This document shows, piece by piece, positions 17,181-25,251 of a DNA stretch of 64,000 bases; the stretch's first letter is position 1; each line of letters opens with the position of its first letter. The DNA lies in contig NZ_JACCCO010000001.1 of assembly GCF_013409935.1 (NCBI RefSeq), positions 3,100,001 to 3,164,000 on the forward strand. Reading direction: 5' to 3'. The notes beneath the pieces are model-generated. The model was not told where the DNA came from and ran no database searches. It saw nothing but the letters and a program-made list of their open reading frames with translations. This stretch comes from Streptosporangium sandarakinum. Lineage in GTDB: Bacteria; Actinomycetota; Actinomycetes; Streptosporangiales; Streptosporangiaceae. Made by a program: the position numbers and the translations under genes.

Positions 17181-19676
17181 ATGCAAGACTGGAAACCAGT
17201 GACTCCGCTCTCATCTTCGCCGCTTCAGGCGGGCTCCGCGCTCGCCCGTCTGCTCGACGTTCCCGCACGTCGGGCGCGAGTGACCCATGTCGAGCACGTC
17301 CCCGCCCGGCCCGCTGCGCCGGTGAGCTGGCCGGATTGGGTGGACGAACGCCTGGTTACGCGCTGGGCGAACCTGGGCGTCACCGGCCTGTGGCGGCACC
17401 AGATCGAGGTGGCCGAACTGGCCCGCGGCGGGCAAAACGTGATCATTGCCACAGGGACCGCCTCGGGCAAGACCCTCTCCTATCTCGTCCCGGCCGTCTC
17501 CGAGGTGCTCGACGGCGGCACGGTGCTCTACCTGACGCCGACCAAGGCGCTGGCCGCCGACCAGCTGCGCACGCTGACCGAGCTCGACCCGCCGGAGCTG
17601 CGCGCGGCCACCTTCGACGGCGACACCTCCTTCGAGGAACGGGCGTGGGCCCGGCGGCACGCCAACTACCTCCTCACCAACCCCGACATGCTCCATCGCA
17701 CCCTGCTGCCCCGGCACGCCCAGTGGTCGGCCTTCTGGCGGCGGCTGCGGGTGGTCGTGGTCGACGAGTGCCACGGCTACCGGGGCGTGTTCGGCTCGCA
17801 CGTGGCGCAGATCCTGCGCCGGCTGCGACGGGTCTGCACCAGGTACGGCTCCCGCCCGGTCTTCCTGCTCTCCTCGGCCACCGCCAGTGAGCCCGGCGCC
17901 TTCGCGGCGCGCCTGACCGGCCTGCCCGCCGAGGAGGTGGCCGTCGACGCCTCTCCCCGGGGCACGACCACCTTCGCCCTGTGGGAGCCGCCCCTGACCG
18001 AGCTGCGCGGCGAGGGCGGCGCCCCCGTGCGCCGTCCCGCGACGATGGAGAGCGCCGAGCTCCTCGCCGACCTGGTGGCCGGAGGGGTCCGCACCCTGGC
18101 CTTCGTCCGCTCACGCCGCGCCGCCGAGTCCGTGGCCCTCACCACCCGGGCGAGGCTGGAGGACCTGGCCGCCGACATGGGAAGGTCCATCGGCGGCACG
18201 AGGACGGCCTCCGACGGCGCGGAGACGCCCGCCGGTGACACCGGAACATCCCCGGGCGAGGTGGAGACGCCCGCCGGTGACACCGGGACGCCCACGGGTG
18301 GCACCGGGACGGCCACCGGCGGCACCGGGATGCTCGCCGGCCTCCCGGGCAAGGTGGCCGCCTACCGGGCCGGGTATCTCGCCGACGACCGCCGGAGGCT
18401 GGAGCGGGCCTTCCGGTCCGGTGAGCTGCTGGGCCTGGCCACGACCAACGCGCTGGAACTCGGCGTCGACGTGTCCGGGCTGGACGCCGTGCTCATCGCG
18501 GGCTGGCCGGGCACCCGGGCCTCCCTCTGGCAGCAGGCCGGCCGGGCGGGCCGGGAGGGGCAGGACGCCCTGGCCGTGCTCATCGCCAGGGACGACCCCC
18601 TGGACACCTATCTGGTCCACCACCCGGAGGCACTGTTCGGCCGGCCCGTCGAGGCGATCGTGCTGGACCCCGGGAACCCCTACGTGCTGGGCCCGCACCT
18701 GTGCGCCGCCGCGTCCGAGATCCCGCTCACCCCCGACGACCTGGAGATCTTCGGCCCGTCCGCCAAGGAGGTGCTCGCCGGCCTCGTCGAGGACGGGCTG
18801 CTCCGGCAGCGCGCCACCGGATGGTTCTGGACCAAGCGGGAACGGGCCACCGACCTCGCCGACATCCGGGGAGCCGGTGGCTCGCCGATCCAGGTCGTGG
18901 AGGCGTCCACCGGGCGGCTGCTCGGCACCGTGGACGAGCCCTCGGCCCACACGACCGTGCACGCCGGGGCCGTGTACGTCCATCAGGGGGAGACGTTCCT
19001 GGTGGACGAGCTCGACCTGGACGCCGGAGTGGCCCTCGTGGAGGCCGGTACACCGGACTACACGACGTTCGCCCGGGACGTCACCGAGATCTCCATCCTC
19101 GAATCACTGCGCTCGCGGCCCCTGGGCCCGGGTGAGCTCCACTTCGGCTCGGTGGAGGTCACCCGCCAGGTCGTGTCGTATCTCAAACGCCGCACCCAGA
19201 GCGGCGAACTCCTCGGGGACGAGGACCTCGACCTGCCTCCACGCACCCTGCGCACCCGGGCGGTCTGGTGGACCCTGCCCGTCTCCGTGATCACCCCTCT
19301 CGCCGAGGAGGGCCTGGACCTGGGCGGGGCCGCACACGCGGCGGAACACGCCTCCATCGGCCTGCTGCCGCTCTTCGCCACCTGCGACCGCTGGGACATC
19401 GGCGGCGTCTCCACCGAACTGCACCCCGACACCGGCCTGCTCACGGTCTTCGTCTACGACGGCCACGAGGGCGGCGCCGGCTTCGCCGAGCGCGGCTACG
19501 CCCGGGCCCTCGACTGGCTCACGGCCACCCGCGAGGCCATCGCCTCCTGCGAGTGCGACCACGGCTGCCCCTCGTGCATCCAGTCACCCAAGTGCGGCAA
19601 CGGAAACGAACCCCTGGACAAGGCCGGAGCACTCCGGCTCCTCGCCGTTCTGCTCTCCCTCGGGGCACGTTCCTAG
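17181..19676 (+). CDS. DEAH-type helicase with DUF1998 C-terminus (MrfA-like)
   Basis: An 831-residue superfamily 2 helicase: Walker A 'ATGTASGKTLSYL', 'TPTKALAADQL', DEAH-type box 'VVDECHGYRG', 'LSSATAS', helicase-C motifs 'LELGVDVSGLDAVLIAGWPGTRASLWQQAGRAGREG'. The C-terminus is DUF1998 with the zinc-type cysteines 'CECDHGCPSCIQSPKCGNGNEPLDK'. Relatives include B. subtilis MrfA (mitomycin repair) and M. tuberculosis Rv3649. A low-complexity insert of Thr/Gly/Pro repeats (about residues 345-390) lies between the two RecA-like lobes. ATG 17181 avoids an extension into the bldG promoter. A role in DNA repair is inferred. Confidence 0.88.
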   Translation: MQDWKPVTPLSSSPLQAGSALARLLDVPARRARVTHVEHVPARPAAPVSWPDWVDERLVTRWANLGVTGLWRHQIEVAELARGGQNVIIATGTASGKTLSYLVPAVSEVLDGGTVLYLTPTKALAADQLRTLTELDPPELRAATFDGDTSFEERAWARRHANYLLTNPDMLHRTLLPRHAQWSAFWRRLRVVVVDECHGYRGVFGSHVAQILRRLRRVCTRYGSRPVFLLSSATASEPGAFAARLTGLPAEEVAVDASPRGTTTFALWEPPLTELRGEGGAPVRRPATMESAELLADLVAGGVRTLAFVRSRRAAESVALTTRARLEDLAADMGRSIGGTRTASDGAETPAGDTGTSPGEVETPAGDTGTPTGGTGTATGGTGMLAGLPGKVAAYRAGYLADDRRRLERAFRSGELLGLATTNALELGVDVSGLDAVLIAGWPGTRASLWQQAGRAGREGQDALAVLIARDDPLDTYLVHHPEALFGRPVEAIVLDPGNPYVLGPHLCAAASEIPLTPDDLEIFGPSAKEVLAGLVEDGLLRQRATGWFWTKRERATDLADIRGAGGSPIQVVEASTGRLLGTVDEPSAHTTVHAGAVYVHQGETFLVDELDLDAGVALVEAGTPDYTTFARDVTEISILESLRSRPLGPGELHFGSVEVTRQVVSYLKRRTQSGELLGDEDLDLPPRTLRTRAVWWTLPVSVITPLAEEGLDLGGAAHAAEHASIGLLPLFATCDRWDIGGVSTELHPDTGLLTVFVYDGHEGGAGFAERGYARALDWLTATREAIASCECDHGCPSCIQSPKCGNGNEPLDKAGALRLLAVLLSLGARS

Positions 19677-19707
19677 CACGGCTCGGGAGGCCCCCGGGCA
19701 CGGCTGT

Positions 19708-19828
19708 GAGCTCGCGCGCTTCGGGAAAGCCCCTGACGCGACGCGAAGCCGCGCGGCAGGGGGATCCGACGGGAAACCCCCTGACGCGGCTCACGAGCTC
19801 GTGCACTTCGGGAAAGCCCTCCGGCGTG
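19708..19828. repeat. degenerate direct repeats after the helicase gene
   Basis: GAGCTCGCGCGCTTCGGGAAAGCCC (from 19708) recurs as GAGCTCGTGCACTTCGGGAAAGCCC (from 19795), with a shorter copy of the GGGAAACCCCCTGACGCGG part in between (about 19771-19789). The two long copies are 87 bp apart. There is no coding support. This occupies most of the 226-bp gap between the helicase and the pilus genes. Confidence 0.65.
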
Positions 19829-19902
19829 GCGCGAAACGCGCTTCCGCGTGGCTGCCGAGCCGTACTCCCATGAACGGCTCCGCCGGACGGCCGGCAGCCG
19901 CC

Positions 19903-20358
19903 TCAGGGGCCTGCCGACGGCTCCGCCGGGGACTCGGCGATGTACACCGGCCCGGCCCGGGCGAGTGCGGTGATCGGCCGAGGACCGAGAACGGGCAGCG
20001 ACAGCCGTACGGTCACCTGGATGTCGGCGATGCCGTCCTGACCGACGGCGCATCCGGTGACCTCCGCGCCGTTGGCCCGGGCCAGCGCCTCGGCGCGCGC
20101 GCATCCGCGGTCGGGAACGACGAAGGCCAGCCGGGCGGCGGCGAGCGCGCTCAGGTCGGCGGCGCTCTGCGCGCGATGTCTTCCCACCCTGGCCGCGCCG
20201 ACGGCCATGAGCGCCGCCGCCACGGCCCATACCGCCGCCACCACGGCAACCGCCCAGATCGTCGCCGACCCTCGCTCTCGCCAGGCCCGGCTCCGCACCG
20301 CCGCCCCGCCCTCGTGCCCATGGTCACGAACCGTGCTCGCTTCCGTCACCGTATCCAC
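19903..20358 (-). CDS. TadG-like / Rv3654c-like pilus-associated membrane protein
   Basis: A 151-residue protein with the hallmark of this group, 'RGSATIWAVAVVAAVWAVAAALMAVGAARVGRHRAQSAADLSALAAA': one N-terminal membrane helix followed by the 'RHRAQSAADLSALAAA' signature found in TadE/TadG-like proteins encoded after TadE in actinobacteria. Two cysteines (in 'DRGCARAE' and 'VTGCAVG') may pair outside the membrane. GTG 20358 behind AGGAG is preferred; the frame continues to 20427. It is last in the pilin-TadE-TadG unit. Confidence 0.7.
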   Translation of the reverse strand: MDTVTEASTVRDHGHEGGAAVRSRAWRERGSATIWAVAVVAAVWAVAAALMAVGAARVGRHRAQSAADLSALAAARLAFVVPDRGCARAEALARANGAEVTGCAVGQDGIADIQVTVRLSLPVLGPRPITALARAGPVYIAESPAEPSAGP

Positions 20359-20576
20359 TGCCGCTCCTCGGTCGTTCGCCGACCGCGCCCCCGGGCGCCG
20401 ACCGCCCCTCGTCTGCGCTTCCGGCATCGGCCGCTCCTCGTCTGCGCCCTCCCGGTGCCGACCGCTTCTTGTCCCCGTTGCCGGGCGTCGGCCGCTCCTC
20501 GCTCCGCCTCATCCGTTCGCCGCTCCGTCCTCGTGCTGAAGCGGCCCGTCAGGTTGTTCGCACCTCTCCGGCTCAT
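20346..20576 (-). CDS. possible small basic linker gene between TadE and TadG
   Basis: ATG 20576 overlaps the TadE stop as ATGA and opens a 76-residue frame very rich in Arg, Gly and Glu (MSRRGANNLTGRF...) that ends just inside the TadG start. The DNA is made of degenerate GCCGCTCCTCG repeats, so the composition may simply reflect the repeats. The 4-bp coupling is its only positive evidence. It could be untranslated spacer. Confidence 0.22.
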   Translation of the reverse strand: MSRRGANNLTGRFSTRTERRTDEAERGAADARQRGQEAVGTGRAQTRSGRCRKRRRGAVGARGRGRRTTEERQWIR

Positions 20577-21205
20577 GGCTCCCCCTCGGACCCACCGGGC
20601 GCTTCCGGCGCACCGGACGCTTCCGGCGCACCGGACGCTTCCGGCGCACCGGGCGCTTCCGGCACTCCGGGAACTCCGGGCTCCGGCGCGGCGACGGCGG
20701 ACGCGCCGACCTCGACGGCCGGAAGCGTGGAACCCCAGCGAGGCCGGACACGCGCGGCGACCTCGACTCGGACGGCCTCCGCGGTCACGTCCACCCTGAC
20801 CGACGCCCCCGCCGGGGCGAGGGCGAGGACATCGGCACGCACCCGCTCCGCGGGCTCACCCCGGGCCGCGGCCCGGGCACCGGCCCGGGCCGCGTCGACG
20901 CATTGAAGCTGTGCCCCGACCGCCGCCACCGCCCACAGAGCGGCGGCCAGCACCACCACGACGGCGGGCAGCACCACGGCTGTCTCGGCGGTCACCGACC
21001 CCTCGGAACGGCGCGGGCGGGCGAGGGCGCCGACCTGCCTCCCGAACCGGTCAACCGGCCTCCCGAGCCGGTGGAACCCGACAGGCCGTCGGGACCGAGC
21101 GAACCGGCATAGCCTGGCGGACCGATGAGCTGGGGCACCCGGCCGCGGACGGATACGGACGCGAGATCTCGAATGTGGAGAGGCGAATGCGTTCGCCGGG
21201 CTCAT
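20573..21205 (-). CDS. TadE-like pseudopilin (Rv3655c-like)
   Basis: From ATG 21205 the protein has 210 residues. The TadE core is 'RSEGSVTAETAVVLPAVVVVLAAALWAVAAVGAQLQCVDAARAGARAAARGE', with the invariant Glu after the charged start of the single membrane helix. The 65 residues before it are Arg/Pro-rich and unlike the family, so an internal start is possible, but ATG 21205 overlaps the pilin stop (ATGA), which favours coupling. The C-terminus holds about three 18-bp repeats encoding the six-residue unit SGAPEA. It probably assembles with the Flp-type pilin. Confidence 0.72.
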   Translation of the reverse strand: MSPANAFASPHSRSRVRIRPRPGAPAHRSARLCRFARSRRPVGFHRLGRPVDRFGRQVGALARPRRSEGSVTAETAVVLPAVVVVLAAALWAVAAVGAQLQCVDAARAGARAAARGEPAERVRADVLALAPAGASVRVDVTAEAVRVEVAARVRPRWGSTLPAVEVGASAVAAPEPGVPGVPEAPGAPEASGAPEASGAPEAPGGSEGEP

Positions 21206-21540
21206 CCGGCCACGTTCAGAGCTCGTTTGATCAGCTTGGAGATCATCTCCTGAACCTCCGGACTCGTGACCACTTTGAAGAGCAGTGCGGCGAACGCGCA
21301 GGCGGCGATCGTGCCGACGGCGTACTCGGCGGTGGACATGCCCCGGTCACGGTCCGGACCGGTGAGGGCGGCCGTCCGGCGCGCCAGAGCCTCGCGCGCC
21401 CGCGAGGACAACCTCCCCGCCCAGCGCCGCGACCGTACGTGCCACCCGTTCGGCGAGAGCGTCGGCACGCTGCGCAGCGGCCCCCTCCGGACACCGCCGG
21501 AGAACGAGCCGGCGGCGGGTGAACTCGGCGAACGAACCAT
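21202..21540 (-). CDS. DUF4244 Flp-type pilin (Rv3656c-like)
   Basis: A 112-residue protein with a long basic, processed-type N-terminus and a C-terminal pilin core 'RGMSTAEYAVGTIAACAFAALLFKVVTSPEVQEMISKLIKRALNVAG'. The Gly-Met-Ser-Thr-Ala-Glu-Tyr context, with Glu at +5 after the putative prepilin cleavage site, is typical of Flp/DUF4244 pilins. ATG 21540 follows a perfect AGGAGGAG. It heads the pilin-TadE-TadG unit, separated from tadABC by a terminator and a pseudogene. The whole N-terminal segment (about 65 residues) would be removed if cleavage is at the Gly. Confidence 0.8.
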   Translation of the reverse strand: MVRSPSSPAAGSFSGGVRRGPLRSVPTLSPNGWHVRSRRWAGRLSSRAREALARRTAALTGPDRDRGMSTAEYAVGTIAACAFAALLFKVVTSPEVQEMISKLIKRALNVAG

Positions 21541-21789
21541 GTCTCCTCCTGAATGCCGCGACCGGACCCCATGCCCGGTGCCTGCGAAGCCAGGGTCCCC
21601 GATGCGGGTATGCGCCAAGGGAGGCGAACGACGTTCTGGGGATAACCCGGAGACCAGGAGAGCTCCCTGTGGAAAAGCTCGCTCCCGGTCCGAAGCGCGG
21701 GATGAGCGATGGCGAGATCTGTGGGAGGCGTCCGAAATCGTCATCGACGAGGTCGGGAACCTTTCGGGACCCGCCTGACCGGCTTGGTG

Positions 21790-21824
21790 ACGAGACGGAC
21801 CGCGGCGTCCGCGGTCCGTCTCGT
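21790..21824 (-). terminator. 16-bp perfect stem separating tadABC from the pilin unit
   Basis: ACGAGACGGACCGCGG (21790-21805), loop CGT, CCGCGGTCCGTCTCGT (21809-21824). A perfect stem lying just past the TetR remnant on the minus strand. It would stop transcripts from tadC, so the pilin genes need their own promoter within 21541-21789; I see no clear hexamers there. Confidence 0.75.
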
Positions 21825-21848
21825 GAACCCCCGGATCTCCGGATGGGC

Positions 21849-22179
21849 TCATGGGATCGCCCACATGAGCCCATCGGTGATCTGAGAGGTGAGCCGGATG
21901 AGCGCGTCGTGGTCGGCCCCCGAACGCGGTTCGCCGACGGACTCGGCATGGCCGAAGACCCTGCCGATATCGTCGCGGGCCTCCCGATCCGGTTTCCCGA
22001 TCCGGTTTCCCGATCAACGCGGCGAACTCGGGACGGACGACGGCTCTGGCATAGAAAGCGACCCTCACCGCACGTGGGAGAGCCGCCGCCGTACCGAACG
22101 CCATGGAAACGGAGTCAACCCGGCACGAAGCTCCGCCGGCGGGGCGCAGGACACGCCGCAGAGCCCCTTCTCCCACCAC
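21849..22179 (-). pseudogene. TetR-family C-terminal fragment with a 13-bp duplication frameshift
   Basis: On the minus strand one frame reads 'MAFGTAAALPRAVRVAFYARAVVRPEFAALIGKPDRE' and, after a shift, another reads 'REARDDIGRVFGHAESVGEPRSGADHDALIRLTSQITDGLMWAIP' and stops at 21851. The two join exactly if one copy of the 13-bp tandem duplication CGATCCGGTTTCC (21985-21997 and 21998-22010) is removed. The joined sequence resembles a TetR ligand-binding domain. No DNA-binding HTH is found upstream; tadC ends at 22194. It is therefore a truncated, frameshifted relic sitting inside the Tad locus. Confidence 0.7.
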
Positions 22180-22193
22180 GCCCTGACCGGGCG

Positions 22194-23078
22194 TCAGGGA
22201 AGGAGCACCTCGCCGGCGAGACCGGCGACGACGGGGACGATCCCGAGGAGGACGAAGGCGGGCAGGAAACAGAGTCCGAGGGGGGCGACGGCCTGAACTC
22301 CGACTCGACGGGCCGCGGCGGAGGACGCGGCCCGTGCCTCGTGCCGGGAGTCGTCGGCCAACCGGGTGAGGACATCGGCCACCGGGGCACCGCTCAGAGC
22401 CGTCCTGCTCATCGTCCGCGCGAGAGGAGCCAGCGGGCGGTCGGCCGCGAGGGCCCGCCAGGCGCTCTCCGGTGCCGCGCCCAGCCTCAACTGCCCGCCC
22501 ACCCAGGCCAGCCGGTCCGCGATCGGCCCGCCGATCGCCTCGGCCGTGATGTCGACGGCCCCGGTGACCGGTTGCCCGGCGCGAAGGCAGGCGACCATGA
22601 GGTCCGCCGCCAGCGGCAGGTCGGCCGCCACACGGTCGTGCTCACGGCGCGGGCCGGGAGGCTCTCGCCTGCGGAGCATCGCCCACGTGACAACGGCGCC
22701 GAGCGCTCCCGCGGCGAGCCCCGGAGCGTCCTCGACGAGGAGGAACACCGTGACGCCCACGGCGGCGCAGAGCATCGTCTCTTTCCGGCCCAGCCGTCGC
22801 CTCGCGGCCGGGACGCCGTTCGCCTCGGGTGGACGGAACGGGAGCGCCTCAGCTCCCGCCTGCGGCGTTCCCGGGCTCCCCGGTCTCTTCGACCTCCCCA
22901 GCCTCGCCGACCTCTCCGGGATTCCCGGGCCCGCCGGAGCCGCCGGGCCCGGGAATCCCGGTGGGCCCGGAGCCGGCCCGGCCCGGTGAATCCGATGGAC
23001 GCGCCGGGCCGGGTCGTCGGGTGGTATCCACAACCAGCCCGCGAGCGCGGTGAGCATGACGGTGAGCAGTCCGATCAT
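22194..23078 (-). CDS. TadC-like type II secretion F membrane protein
   Basis: A 294-residue membrane protein of the T2SF family. The conserved part is 'RVAADLPLAADLMVACLRAGQPVTGAVDITAEAIGGPIADRLAWVGGQLRLG' and 'LSGAPVADVLTRLADDSRHEARAASSAAARRVGVQAVAPLGLCFLPAFVLLGIVPVVAGLAGEVL'. An N-terminal helix is followed by about 45 Pro/Gly-rich residues with collagen-like G-x-P triplets, absent from typical TadC. ATG 23078 follows GGGGAGAG. With TadB it forms the inner-membrane platform of the Tad pilus machine. Confidence 0.8.
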   Translation of the reverse strand: MIGLLTVMLTALAGWLWIPPDDPARRVHRIHRAGPAPGPPGFPGPAAPAGPGIPERSARLGRSKRPGSPGTPQAGAEALPFRPPEANGVPAARRRLGRKETMLCAAVGVTVFLLVEDAPGLAAGALGAVVTWAMLRRREPPGPRREHDRVAADLPLAADLMVACLRAGQPVTGAVDITAEAIGGPIADRLAWVGGQLRLGAAPESAWRALAADRPLAPLARTMSRTALSGAPVADVLTRLADDSRHEARAASSAAARRVGVQAVAPLGLCFLPAFVLLGIVPVVAGLAGEVLLP

Positions 23079-23293
23079 CTGTCTCTCCCCGAGTCGTTCC
23101 TCACGCTTTCCGGGCCCCACGCTTTCCGGGCCTCGCACCTCTTCAGGCCTCGCACCTCTTCGGCTTTCGTGCCTTCGCGTGCTCACCGTTCTAGAGCGCG
23201 CCACCTCCGGGGCCCGGAGGCACCTGGACCCACCGCCTCCCGGCCCGGGGCCGCCCTTCCTCCGGGTTTCCGGCGCCGGCTTCCGCCCCACGG

Positions 23294-24001
23294 TCAGGAC
23301 CGTTCCGCACGGGCCGCCAGGCGGTGGGTCCACCACAGGCCGCAGCCGTCGAGCGCCAGCCCGGCGAGCAGACAGCCGAACCCCGCCGGGCCGCCGAACA
23401 GGAAGTGCAGCGGCCGCATGCCGAGACCGGTGGCCATGACCAGGCCGAGGGCCGGGAGGACCGCCAGCAGGCGTGCGGTGGCACGCGGACCGGCGAGCTG
23501 GGCGGCGACCTCCTGGCGATGCGCCTGGGTCTCCCGCAGCGAGGCGGTCACCCGATCGACGAGGACCGACAGCCCCGCCCCGGCGGTCGCGCTCACCCGC
23601 CAGCAGGCGGCCAGCCCGCGGAACGCCTCTCCCCCGTGCTGCGGTGCCGCGGCCAGCAGGGCGGCGGGAACGTCTCCCCCGTCTCTCGCCGCCGCCACCA
23701 GCGGCCGGACCGCCACCGGGTCGGGGAACTCCACGACCGCCGCGGCCCGGGCCAGCGCCTCACCGGGTGCCCGCCCCGCGGCCAGCTCGGCCGCCAGCCC
23801 CTGGCAAAGCTCCAGGGAGGCGGCCCGCCAGGCCGCGGCGCGCCTGGCGGGCCTGGAACGGCGGGTGATCCTCTCCTTCAGGGGCGGAAGCCGGCGGAAA
23901 GGACGGCGGCCCATCCGGAGGAGACGCGCCGTCCCCGGATCCGGCCCGGTCCACAGCCAGGCGGCCAGGGTCGCGAGGAACACGGCCGCCGTCATGACCA
24001 T
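23294..24001 (-). CDS. TadB-like type II secretion F membrane protein
   Basis: A 235-residue platform protein: N-terminal helix ('AAVFLATLAAWLWTG'), a basic stretch, the cytoplasmic helical domain 'LELCQGLAAELAAGRAPGEALARAAAVV...LAACWRVSATAGAGLSVLVDRVTASLRETQAHRQEVAAQLAGPRATARLLAVLPALGL' and a C-terminal hydrophobic pair. It is shorter than the classical TadB because the N-terminal region is reduced, as in mycobacterial Rv3658c. ATG 24001 overlaps the TadA stop by 10 bp. The 215-bp gap to tadC is GC-rich and without a feature I can name. Confidence 0.8.
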   Translation of the reverse strand: MVMTAAVFLATLAAWLWTGPDPGTARLLRMGRRPFRRLPPLKERITRRSRPARRAAAWRAASLELCQGLAAELAAGRAPGEALARAAAVVEFPDPVAVRPLVAAARDGGDVPAALLAAAPQHGGEAFRGLAACWRVSATAGAGLSVLVDRVTASLRETQAHRQEVAAQLAGPRATARLLAVLPALGLVMATGLGMRPLHFLFGGPAGFGCLLAGLALDGCGLWWTHRLAARAERS

Positions 24002-25251
24002 GCTTCCGGGGCACCGGAGTCCGGGCGGGCCGCTACGGCGGTGATGCCCGGGATCCGCTCCCTGAGGGCCGCGAAGCCGGGGCCGGGGATCGCCTCACCT
24101 CCGGCCGGGAAGGTGAGGGCCGGCTCGGCGTCCACCAGGCCCGAGGAGCGGCGGATCATCATACAGATCTCGGCCACCCTGCGGCGGCCGCCGACGTGCC
24201 CGCGCACAAGGTGGATGACCACGTCCAGAGCGGCGGCGATCTGGCTGTGGACGGCCTCACGGCTGAGACCCGCGGCGCACGCCAGAGCCTCCAGCCGGGG
24301 CGGCACGTCGGTCGCGGTGTTGGCGTGGAGGGTGCCGCAGCCGCCCTCGTGCCCGGTGTTCAGCGCGGCGAGGAGGTCGACGACCTCGGCGCCCCGCACC
24401 TCGCCGACGACAAGGCGGTCCGGACGCATCCGGAGGGCCTGGCGGACGAGGTCGCGCAGGCGGACGCCGCCCACTCCCTCCAGGTTGGCCGGACGGGACT
24501 CCAGGCGCACCACGTGCGGGTGCTCCGGCCTCAACTCCGCGGAGTCCTCCACCAGGAGCAGCCGGTCACCGGGGTCGGCGAGGGACAGCAGGCTCGACAG
24601 CAGTGTGGTCTTGCCCGTGCCTGTGCCGCCGGTGACGAGGAAGGCGAGCCTGGACTCGACCACCGCGGTGAGCACCGGGACGGTGCCGGCTCCGATCATG
24701 CCCGCCTCGACGAGGTCGGTGAGGGTGAAGGCACGCCGGGGCGGGAGCCGCAGGGACAGGCAGGTCCCTCCGGGCGCCACCGGCGGCAGGACGGCGTGGA
24801 GCCGGACGCCCCCGGGAAGCCTGGCGTCGACATAGGGACAGGCGTCGTCGAGGCGCCGCCCCGCCGCCGCGGCGAGGCGCTGGGCGAGCCGCCGGACCGC
24901 GTCCTCGCCGGGGAAGACGACCGGTGTCCGGCGTAGACCGCATCCGTCGTCGACCCACACCTCGCGCGGGCCGTTCACCAGCACGTCGGTGACCTCGGCC
25001 TCGGCGAGGAGGGGCTCCAGCGGGCCCGCTCCGATCAGGTCCGCGCACAGGGCGCGGGCGACCGCCAGGATCTCGGCGTCGCCGAGCACCGCGCGCTCGG
25101 CTCTGAGCGCGGCGGCGACGTGCGCGGCGCTGGGCTCGACGCCGGCCCTGGCCAGCCGTACGCGGACCGCCTCCACCAGGTCGGGTGAGACGGCGGCGGC
25201 CGTGCCGGTGGGGCGGTCGCCGGCACGGCCCGCGGCCGGCTCCCGGTTCAT
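23992..25251 (-). CDS. TadA-type secretion ATPase
   Basis: A 419-residue VirB11/TadA ATPase that powers Tad pilus assembly. Visible are 'VTDVLVNGPREVWVDDG', Walker A 'VTGGTGTGKTTLLSSLLSLADPGDRLLLVEDSAEL', 'MRPDRLVVGEVRGAEVVDLLAALNTGHEGGCGTLHANTATDVPPRLEALA' (Asp and His boxes) and 'DVVIHLVRGHVGGRRRVAEI'. It is Rv3659c-like. It overlaps ssd by 4 bp and tadB by 10 bp, so ssd-tadA-tadB-tadC form one unit reading leftward. Confidence 0.92.
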   Translation of the reverse strand: MNREPAAGRAGDRPTGTAAAVSPDLVEAVRVRLARAGVEPSAAHVAAALRAERAVLGDAEILAVARALCADLIGAGPLEPLLAEAEVTDVLVNGPREVWVDDGCGLRRTPVVFPGEDAVRRLAQRLAAAAGRRLDDACPYVDARLPGGVRLHAVLPPVAPGGTCLSLRLPPRRAFTLTDLVEAGMIGAGTVPVLTAVVESRLAFLVTGGTGTGKTTLLSSLLSLADPGDRLLLVEDSAELRPEHPHVVRLESRPANLEGVGGVRLRDLVRQALRMRPDRLVVGEVRGAEVVDLLAALNTGHEGGCGTLHANTATDVPPRLEALACAAGLSREAVHSQIAAALDVVIHLVRGHVGGRRRVAEICMMIRRSSGLVDAEPALTFPAGGEAIPGPGFAALRERIPGITAVAARPDSGAPEAWS

